A DNA stretch of 40,994 bases, taken from assembly GCA_030833725.1 (NCBI GenBank), contig JAURGP010000018.1:1-40994 (forward strand), read 5' to 3'. Source of the DNA: Candidatus Kapaibacterium sp. Its GTDB lineage: Bacteria; Bacteroidota; Ignavibacteria; Kapaibacteriales; Kapaibacteriaceae. Both the position numbers and the translations under genes were made by a program. The first letter of the stretch is position 1; the number at the start of each line of letters is the position of its first letter. The notes beneath the pieces are model-generated. The model searched no databases. It was not told where the DNA came from and saw only the letters and a list, made by a program, of their open reading frames with translations. Below, in pieces: positions 34,580 to 40,994 of the stretch.

Positions 34580-36187
34580 CTACATCCTCCAAAGTATACC
34601 AGCCGACAAGAAGAAGCTTCGCTCTCGATAGCCTTCCCACAGGAACATCGTACTACCAACCAGGTTCCTACCCTGTAACGTCACATCGAGTATCGACGAC
34701 AGTGTGTATGAGGCGTCCAGCTTGACGTCGATGAAGCCAGCGAGCTGACGCGTGTGTTCTAGGTCAGCCCACCGATCTCCAACATACACAAGAGCAAGGT
34801 TGGTCTTGAACGCAGTAGTCCATTGATGATCGTACCCCACCGACACCTCGGCCAAAGGCACATAGGGCTGTTGTGCGTAGTCATCGATCGTAGCCATCGT
34901 GAACCTACCATCGATGGTGAGTGCATCGGTAGAAGAGAACACCCAACGGGCGTCCCCTGCGAGACGAATCGTGGTAGCCTGAAGGTAGGAAAGGTCAAAC
35001 AATCCGCCCCCGGCATTCACCCATACGGGGGTACGTTCAGTCCGTCCGGCTTCTATCGAGAGTGTAGCACCCACAGTCATCGTAGGATGCCACTCGACAC
35101 CTGCACGGATGCGAGCGAGGTCGTACGAAGCATCGATCCTTGCGGTATCAGACAGGTAAGGATTCTCTGCAAGGAGTTCCTCATGCTGACGGTTTTGCAG
35201 GCCAGAACGAATTGAACCATACACCGAGAATTCCGGTGACACCGGCAGACGGAGTTCACCATCGATTCCCAGACCGAATCGTGAATCTCCGGATGTGGAC
35301 TCAAACCATTGCGGGCCGATCCTGACTGATGCGGTACCACCAATCCACGGCATGTCGTAGGAAGCCATGACCGAGATCCACGGATACGATCTGTCACCGA
35401 AGGATCGCACGGAGAGGTCCGCTTCTGCCGATACTCTTCCATCTGACCACGGGGTCCATACGCGAGCCTGTCCGTGCAAGATACTCGCCGTACGATGTTG
35501 ATCCGCCGTGGCAAGTGCTCGCGTCGACCAATTCAGCGTGCCCTCAAAGGCGACGGAATCAACCATGCCCTGATTATGCACCGTCGCTGAAATCAGCTGT
35601 GTCGATCGCCGCGGGGAATTGGTCAGGGCATACAGACCGTAGTTGCGATGATCAGCCGTCACAGATGCCGTTGTCACACTTCCGCCGAAGAGAATGAACT
35701 TTTCCGGTGCAAGGTACGTGCTCATCAACCCAACATGCGCCTTCGTGTACTCCGCACCGGGCTGCCAGCCGGTACTTGCTTCGAAGCCCCCTACCAGATC
35801 GATGAGGTACCGATCGGCGTGCAGCGAATAGCCTCCATGCACGATAGGTGTGATGTAGTTTCCGATCCGCGCCTCGAGCCAACCAGGAACCCAGGCGTCC
35901 TGGTACTGATACTGTGGCCATGCCTGGCTAGTAAGTGGTGGCAATGGAGATTTCTGAAGCGGATTAATGGTATCCAACATTGCTGCTGTCAAACGGGGTG
36001 GTCGCGACGGGGCCTCCTTCGATCCACCAGGCACATCCACTGCGGCTGCACCTTCAATGATGATCTGTGGCAATTCGACTGGCTGATTCGGAGCCGATGA
36101 AGGCTGTGTTGGCTGCTGAGCGTGACCATACTCAGCGACGAACACGAACATCGTGACGATGATGATGACGGTGCGTTGAACTCTCAT
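34580..36187 (-). CDS. Outer-membrane beta-barrel protein without plug domain
   Basis: The 535-residue protein starts with a signal peptide ('IIIVTMFVFVAEYGHA', cut near residue 23). 'LPQIIIEG' follows shortly, resembling a TonB-box-like element. Residues about 110-535 alternate polar and aromatic residues in amphipathic strands and end 'LSAGILWRM', as barrel proteins do. No TonB-receptor plug domain is seen between signal and barrel, so this is not a standard nutrient receptor. Short barrels of this size next to a giant TPR gene are, as I recall, common in Bacteroidota. Its ATG overlaps the TPR stop (ATGA) and the SPOR gene follows after 2 bases. Confidence 0.87.
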   Translation of the reverse strand: MRVQRTVIIIVTMFVFVAEYGHAQQPTQPSSAPNQPVELPQIIIEGAAAVDVPGGSKEAPSRPPRLTAAMLDTINPLQKSPLPPLTSQAWPQYQYQDAWVPGWLEARIGNYITPIVHGGYSLHADRYLIDLVGGFEASTGWQPGAEYTKAHVGLMSTYLAPEKFILFGGSVTTASVTADHRNYGLYALTNSPRRSTQLISATVHNQGMVDSVAFEGTLNWSTRALATADQHRTASILHGQARVWTPWSDGRVSAEADLSVRSFGDRSYPWISVMASYDMPWIGGTASVRIGPQWFESTSGDSRFGLGIDGELRLPVSPEFSVYGSIRSGLQNRQHEELLAENPYLSDTARIDASYDLARIRAGVEWHPTMTVGATLSIEAGRTERTPVWVNAGGGLFDLSYLQATTIRLAGDARWVFSSTDALTIDGRFTMATIDDYAQQPYVPLAEVSVGYDHQWTTAFKTNLALVYVGDRWADLEHTRQLAGFIDVKLDASYTLSSILDVTLQGRNLVGSTMFLWEGYRERSFFLSAGILWRM

Positions 36188-39100
36188 CGTTTACGCTCCA
36201 GTCGTTCCAAGCGCTCGATCCGTGCACCAGCAGTCTTACCGTAGTCATCCTCGGGATGCAACTGCTGGACGATTCGGTATACGTCCATTGCCGCGGAGCG
36301 GTCGTCGAGTTGTTCGTAGCACGCTCCAAGACCAATCAGGGCCAAGGTATACCAATCTTCCTGGCCAGCATACTCCTCACGTACCTTCGTGAAGATGTCT
36401 GCCGCTTCTTCCCACCGTCGCTGGCGAGCGAACATGTCGCCAATGTCGTACAGCGCGTTGGCTGCTACCAATGGGTTGACGGTGGTGCGCACAAGCGTTC
36501 CTAACTGCACCTGTGCCTGTTCGACTTTTCCAGCTCTGCGAAACGCCGTAGCCACCTGATAGCGCGACTGGTCGCCATACTCCGACCCCGGATATCGATC
36601 TGCGACATCAACGTATGTAGCAAGCGCTCGAGACGTATCGCCGCGCATGCGAAACAGCGTTGCACGTTGAAATCCCGCCCGCGAGGCTTGTGCAGAGTCG
36701 TCCACAAATGAGGTCATCACTGTTGCGTACAGCGAGTCGGCCATCTCTGCCTGGGCATGGTCCTCGTGGTATCGAGCCAGTTCCATCAGAGCACGTGGTA
36801 CGTAACCACTCGTTGGAAACTTCTTCCGCAATTCAGACACGGCGCTTCGGGCTGGATCCAACTCATCCATCGACATGTAGGTCTGCGCAAGAAGGAACAG
36901 TGCCTCGTCGGTTCGTTGGGACGATGGAAACGCTGAAACATAGGCCCGTAACTCGGCGGCGGCTGTGCCATACTGAGCCCCGGTGTAGAAGATCTCTGCT
37001 TTCTTGAAAGCAAACTCCTCAGCAACACGAGAGTTGGGATTTGCTAAGATCAGGTCATCGGCTACTTTCACTGCCTCTTCGGTTCGCCCCATCCCGACCA
37101 AAGCCATCTGCATACTTCGAGCTGCCTCAGCAGCTAATGGGTGGGCTGGATACGACGCCAAGAGCCGACGGTACGTAGAAATGCTCTCCTCGACGTTGCC
37201 GAGATTATACTGCGCATCAGCAATCGTGTATAGGGCGCGCTCTGCATGGTCGCCATCTGGATACGCTTGGAGCAAGCGTTGAAACTCTACAATTGCCTCG
37301 GCATCTCGTTGTTGCTGGAAGGCAATCCATCCGATCAGAAACAGGGCATCGTCGGCCAATCGGCTCTTGGGATGTGTGCCAACAAACTGGCGGAGGATCG
37401 TCACAGCTGACTCGAATGTGCCGGCGAGGTACAGTGCTTTTCCGGCCTGATAACCGGCGTACTGACCAGCCTCGCTGCGGCTGCCGCGTGCAGAGGCTTC
37501 CTGATAGCGTTTCGCCGCCGCTGCATAATCCCGGAGGATGTAGAGTGCATCACCTAAACGGACCAAGGCATCCGTGATGTACAAGGACGTTGGATACGTC
37601 TCCACAAACCGCTCAAAGCTTCGCACAGCCTCACGAAGCCGCTTTCTTCGGAACTGCGTCCAGGCCAGACCATACATCGCCTCTTCGCGGCGCGTGCTAG
37701 CCGTCTGATCAAGCACCAATTCGTTGTACAGTTGTTCCGCATTCGACAGCAGGTTCTCGCGGTACATTGCCTCGGCAAGCCAAAACGTTGCCTCATCTCT
37801 CTGCGCATCGGTTGGGTGGTTGCCGAGATACGTGGTGAGTGCATTGATCGACTGACGTGCTTCACCAGCCTGAACCAGACAAATTCCTCGCTTCAACCGC
37901 GATTCAGCCAGATACCGGTCACGGTGAGGGAGGAAGGCGATGTTGGCACGTTCGGCCAAACTTCCTGCACGGGCATAGGCCCCTGCTGCGTCTACCCATC
38001 GCTGTTGTTCAATGCGTGTTGCTCCGAGCAACAACTCTGCACGAATCGTCGTAGACGCTTCCTCGGAAGCTCGAATAGATCTCTCGAGGGCCTGTGCTGC
38101 ATCGGCGAATCTCCCGTCAGCGTACGCTAACTGCCCTACCTCCAACAACGCTTGGGCTCGGTACGCATAATCAGACCGAGCTCCCAAATCCAGGAGGATT
38201 TGGCGCGCCTCGGCACCACGACCCAAGCGAACTAGGCCGATCGCACGATACAACTGCGCCTGTTGCCGCACTGGGGATACTTCATCCGGAACGGAATCCA
38301 GAATGATAGAACATCCCTCCACGGCTCGTTCCGTTCGTTGCACTGACAAGTCAGCGAACGATCTCTGCAAGTACACGAGCATGCGATACGGTGAACTTCC
38401 ATAACGCTCGAGGAACGCCGAACAGGAGTCGGACGCGCGTTCCACCATTCCCCGTCCTAACAGTGCCGTGATGCGCACGACCGATAACTCCTCAGCCAAG
38501 CGCAGCGTGGTAGTATCATGATGTGGCAACTGATCTTCTACACCGGTAAGGACATCAAGGCACCTCTCTGGCTGACCAAGTCGCAAGAGTAGCTGTGCTT
38601 CACGAATTCGGGCACGCACAGCGGCCACAGACCATCCGTATGCCGTTCGTACGTCGCGATAGGCGCGTTGAGCTTCGGCAATAGCTCCGTTACGCTCATG
38701 GACGACGCCAATCATGAGCAATGCAACGTCGGCATAGATGCCCACAGAATCGGCGCGAACGCAGGCCTGAAATGCCTCAATCGCTTCTCGGTAGGTACCC
38801 ATGTTGGCTAGCGAAACACCGTCCCAGAAGGTAGCGAGGTGCTCAAGTGGTTGGTACGCCCTATCACCACGACGAAGTCGATCTGTGCGGGACTGCTGTG
38901 CACCTATCGCTAGTGAGGCGTGAGCCTGTGGAAACTGTTGTTCCTGCAGAGCCAACAATCCCCTCTCGATCATCGCCTTCGAAACGTGGGGCGACGATGG
39001 TCGCTCGGTGATCATCCTTTTGAGCACGTCATCTGCCATTGTAGGATAGCCGGAAACGCGATACATGGCACTGTGCTCGAGCCGAAGGGCATCACCGGCG

Positions 39101-39351
39101 GACGTGTGCTGTCGTTGATCGTTCTGCTGCAGTTGAAGGAGTGCCTTGCGCACTAACCCCTGAAGCATGTCGCTCAGCAGACGCCGCTCCTCATGCACGA
39201 CTGCATGGTACGGGTGGTCAGTCACTTGTGCGAGGAGCTGCGCCGTAGCACCACTGCTGAGTGCCATGACACACACGAAAACTGCCGCGACCATGCACTG
39301 GACACGGCCACTGTTGCACCGGAGGCACCGGAGGATGGGAGCCCTTACCAC
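36184..39351 (-). CDS. Giant secreted TPR-repeat protein
   Basis: This protein, 1055 residues from the chosen start, has a signal peptide (about 1-37, ending 'SSGATA'). The rest is tetratricopeptide-like helical repeats: many near-copies of the TPR consensus are visible, for example 'ALYLAGTFESAVTILRQFV' and 'ADAQYNLGNVEESISTYRR', spaced about 34-37 residues. TPR arrays are binding scaffolds; a periplasmic or outer-membrane-linked role resembling CpoB/YbgF is likely. The GTG at 39351 has AGGA 7 bases upstream and gives a basic signal-peptide start; ATG 39294 is the alternative. It heads the five-gene envelope cluster. Confidence 0.9.
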   Translation of the reverse strand: MVRAPILRCLRCNSGRVQCMVAAVFVCVMALSSGATAQLLAQVTDHPYHAVVHEERRLLSDMLQGLVRKALLQLQQNDQRQHTSAGDALRLEHSAMYRVSGYPTMADDVLKRMITERPSSPHVSKAMIERGLLALQEQQFPQAHASLAIGAQQSRTDRLRRGDRAYQPLEHLATFWDGVSLANMGTYREAIEAFQACVRADSVGIYADVALLMIGVVHERNGAIAEAQRAYRDVRTAYGWSVAAVRARIREAQLLLRLGQPERCLDVLTGVEDQLPHHDTTTLRLAEELSVVRITALLGRGMVERASDSCSAFLERYGSSPYRMLVYLQRSFADLSVQRTERAVEGCSIILDSVPDEVSPVRQQAQLYRAIGLVRLGRGAEARQILLDLGARSDYAYRAQALLEVGQLAYADGRFADAAQALERSIRASEEASTTIRAELLLGATRIEQQRWVDAAGAYARAGSLAERANIAFLPHRDRYLAESRLKRGICLVQAGEARQSINALTTYLGNHPTDAQRDEATFWLAEAMYRENLLSNAEQLYNELVLDQTASTRREEAMYGLAWTQFRRKRLREAVRSFERFVETYPTSLYITDALVRLGDALYILRDYAAAAKRYQEASARGSRSEAGQYAGYQAGKALYLAGTFESAVTILRQFVGTHPKSRLADDALFLIGWIAFQQQRDAEAIVEFQRLLQAYPDGDHAERALYTIADAQYNLGNVEESISTYRRLLASYPAHPLAAEAARSMQMALVGMGRTEEAVKVADDLILANPNSRVAEEFAFKKAEIFYTGAQYGTAAAELRAYVSAFPSSQRTDEALFLLAQTYMSMDELDPARSAVSELRKKFPTSGYVPRALMELARYHEDHAQAEMADSLYATVMTSFVDDSAQASRAGFQRATLFRMRGDTSRALATYVDVADRYPGSEYGDQSRYQVATAFRRAGKVEQAQVQLGTLVRTTVNPLVAANALYDIGDMFARQRRWEEAADIFTKVREEYAGQEDWYTLALIGLGACYEQLDDRSAAMDVYRIVQQLHPEDDYGKTAGARIERLERLERKR

Positions 39352-39377
39352 ACGTACTTCCTGATCATTGCTGCTCA

Positions 39378-39419
39378 CAAATCTACAAAAGCCCCTTGAA
39401 GGTCTTGATCGTACTTTTG
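39378..39419. promoter_or_regulatory. Divergent -7 elements between the TPR gene and trhO
   Basis: The minus strand reads TAGATTTG (39385-39378) and the plus strand TACTTTTG (39412-39419), both exact TAnnTTTG matches facing away from each other in the 93-base divergent gap. Neither has a well-placed TTG -33 element, so these are tentative promoters. Confidence 0.4.
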
Positions 39420-39444
39420 CTCTGACGCCTAAGAAAGGATCACC

Positions 39445-40323
39445 GTGTATCACGTACTGCTTTACTACCACTTTGTGGCCATTGACGACCCAGAACTACT
39501 CGCTTCCGAACAACGGGAGCAATGTGAGACACTGGGCTTGCGTGGCCGTATCCTTGTGGCACCTACGGGCATCAACGGTACGGTGTCGGGGCCTCGTGAG
39601 AGCTGTGATCACTACCGGCAATTGATGCTCGCCGATGAGCGTTTCGCGACGATGGTGTTCAAGGTGGATGAGGTGCCTTCCCACGTCTTCCAGCGACTCA
39701 GCGTGCGGGTCAAACCGGAGTTGGTTACGTTCCGCACAGCCACGCCACTGAATCCGGCACACCGAACTGGCACGCACCTCTCACCACGTGAATTCTATGA
39801 AATGCTGCAACGCGACGACGTTGTGGTGGTGGATGGACGGACTGATTACGAGTACGACCTCGGTCATTTCCGCGGGGCTCTTCGTCCTGATATCGCATCG
39901 TTTCGCGAGTTCCCTGCATGGATTGATGAACACCTCACCACTGTGCGTGATCGCCCCATTCTTACGTACTGCACCGGCGGAATTCGATGTGAACTTCTCA
40001 CTGCCTACCTGTTGGAACAAGGTTACTCCGACGTGTACCAGCTAGATGGTGGGATTGTGTCGTACGGAAAAGATCCTGATGTGAAAGGGGCTCTCTGGGA
40101 TGGAACCTGTTATGTTTTTGATGAACGCATTTCTGTAGACATCAATCACACTGATGATCGGCGTGTCGTTGGACGATGCTTCCATTGTGACGCCCCGACT
40201 GAGCGATATGTGAACTGCGCCAACCTCGACTGCCACAAACAGCATTTAAGTTGTGAACTGTGCGAGGAACGCACAGACCGCTCTTGTTCTCCGTCGTGCA
40301 TGGAAGCTGAACGGCGGGAGTGA
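39445..40323 (+). CDS. trhO: tRNA uridine(34) hydroxylase TrhO (rhodanese family)
   Basis: TrhO (formerly YceA) uses molecular oxygen to make 5-hydroxyuridine at wobble position 34 of certain tRNAs. The 292-residue protein has the N-terminal ferredoxin-like domain with 'GRILVAPTGINGTVSG' (about 34-49), the rhodanese domain with active-site Cys176 in 'YCTGGIRCE', and a C-terminal cysteine-rich zinc-type segment ('CFHCDAPT...CANLDCH...CELCEE'). The start is GTG 39445, with an AAGGA sequence 5 bases before it. It is divergent from the TPR gene and appears monocistronic. Confidence 0.94.
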   Translation: MYHVLLYYHFVAIDDPELLASEQREQCETLGLRGRILVAPTGINGTVSGPRESCDHYRQLMLADERFATMVFKVDEVPSHVFQRLSVRVKPELVTFRTATPLNPAHRTGTHLSPREFYEMLQRDDVVVVDGRTDYEYDLGHFRGALRPDIASFREFPAWIDEHLTTVRDRPILTYCTGGIRCELLTAYLLEQGYSDVYQLDGGIVSYGKDPDVKGALWDGTCYVFDERISVDINHTDDRRVVGRCFHCDAPTERYVNCANLDCHKQHLSCELCEERTDRSCSPSCMEAERRE

Positions 40324-40363
40324 AAACAACAAACCCCGCAGTCTCAGATGAGACTACGGGGTT
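40322..40363 (-). terminator. Intrinsic terminator of the type IX cargo gene
   Basis: AACCCCG (40332-40338) pairs with CGGGGTT (40357-40363), with further pairing of GTCTC and GAGAC inside, giving a long stem with one mismatch. On the minus strand it is followed by TTGTTGTTTTC, a T-rich tail, so it ends the minus-strand gene; the plus-strand side (after trhO) lacks a clear T-run but may also slow trhO transcription. Confidence 0.75.
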
Positions 40364-40387
40364 GCTGCTGTTACGTGCTATGGAGAT

Positions 40388-40994
40388 CTACCTACGGATG
40401 GTCACCGGCATGCTGGCCGTCTGGCCGTTGCTGCTGGCTACCAGCGTGTAGGTGCCCGTGGCCAGCTCAGCGGCACTCAGCTCTAGCTGCGTGCTACCGG
40501 CTGCCAACTCTCCGTTGTGCAGCGTAGCTACCACACGACCACTCAGGTCGATCAGCTGGACGGTGGCTACGCCTGCCTCGGCAAGCGTGACCGTTACCAG
40601 CGACTGGCTTACCACGGGGTTCGGCATGATGCTCTCGATGCTCAGGCTCGTGCCCTGGCCACCGATGACCACTTCTACCGCTCCCGTACGGCTGGTGCTA
40701 CCATCACGATCTACACTTGCAAGGCGGTACAGGTACCGGCCAGGGGCCAGGTTCCGATCCGTCGTGCTGTAGTCCGTGCGCTCTGTCGTCGTGCCGGCGG
40801 CTGGGACCGTAGCAATAGCTACGTACCCCGTCTCCGTGCCACGCTCTACCAAGAAGTGATCGGCATCCTGCTCCGAGGCCGTCGACCAGAACACGTCTAC
40901 GTCCGTATTGCGAGCCTGAGCATCGAAGCTCACCAGCTCGACAGGGACTACCGTGCCGCCGTTCTCTTCGAAGAAGTCGATCACACCGCGCAGT
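40388..40994 (-). CDS. C-terminal part of a type IX secretion cargo protein (5' end outside window)
   Basis: The frame is open through the right edge, so the N-terminus is missing; a GTG at 40984 is not a credible start. About 200 residues remain. Near the edge 'VPVELVSFDAQ' begins a fibronectin-like domain common in secreted Bacteroidota proteins ('VDVFWSTASEQDADHFLVER'). The last 80 or so residues are a type IX sorting domain with 'IMPNPVVSQSLVTVTL', 'VQLIDLSGRVVATL' and 'LATGTYTLVASSNG', which targets the protein through the SprA pore to the surface or medium. What the missing part does cannot be told. Confidence 0.92.
   Translation of the reverse strand, partial: LRGVIDFFEENGGTVVPVELVSFDAQARNTDVDVFWSTASEQDADHFLVERGTETGYVAIATVPAAGTTTERTDYSTTDRNLAPGRYLYRLASVDRDGSTSRTGAVEVVIGGQGTSLSIESIMPNPVVSQSLVTVTLAEAGVATVQLIDLSGRVVATLHNGELAAGSTQLELSAAELATGTYTLVASSNGQTASMPVTIRR

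Noticed and set aside
36184-39351. Repetitive region as a possible DNA repeat or CRISPR array
   Set aside because: The periodicity is at protein level (TPR repeats of about 34-37 residues); the DNA copies are diverged and no spacer-repeat pattern exists.

Overview
The window suggests a Bacteroidota/Chlorobi-type bacterium, possibly a Kapabacteria-like lineage. That placement is inferred from gene content, not from any marker tree. The evidence is a near-complete SprA (the type IX secretion translocon pore), a protein ending in a type IX C-terminal sorting domain, and several exact matches to the Bacteroidota promoter -7 motif TAnnTTTG. Unlike many Bacteroidota, several genes also carry strong Shine-Dalgarno sequences (AGGAGG or GGAGG). 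No rRNA, tRNA, CRISPR array, insertion sequence or phage gene is visible; this reads as ordinary chromosomal core with a few unusual accessory proteins.

Layout. 1-6651 (minus) is sprA, cut by the left edge. 6811-16122 (plus) is an unbroken run of nine genes: a membrane protein built on a glycosidase-like scaffold that appears to lack catalytic residues, hrcA-grpE-dnaJ, a ComEA-like helix-hairpin-helix protein, a DUF3822-like protein, rsmD, coaD and rimO. 16128-19593 (minus) is the translation cluster infC-rpmI-rplT-pheS, extended by a coupled LolD-type ATPase and a TMEM14-like membrane protein. lon and rpmG follow on the plus strand with good promoters. 22569-23641 (minus) holds an orphan OmpR-type response regulator overlapping a MazG-like pyrophosphohydrolase. 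holB (plus) overlaps tail-to-tail with a divergent GH13-like protein that follows uvrC (both minus). 28526-31418 (plus) is a MoxR-type AAA+ ATPase plus VWA protein pair. 31415-39351 (minus) holds ugd and a tightly coupled envelope cluster: a giant TPR protein, a plug-less outer-membrane barrel, a SPOR protein, a TonB-like protein and a previously unlisted 59-residue membrane protein. trhO (plus) and the truncated type IX cargo gene (minus) close the window.

How the parts fit. The plus-strand run couples protein quality control (HrcA/GrpE/DnaJ) to RNA modification and CoA synthesis; lon adds proteolysis. The infC cluster is the classical translation operon. The envelope cluster has start/stop overlaps or gaps of 0-2 bases at every junction from the TPR gene to the small membrane protein, so its products are probably made in fixed proportion and act together across inner membrane, periplasm and outer membrane. 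The best candidates for undescribed biology are this cluster, the glycosidase-like membrane protein at 6811-9555, the GH13-like protein with altered catalytic residues at 24756-26654, and an inverted repeat inside the lon promoter.
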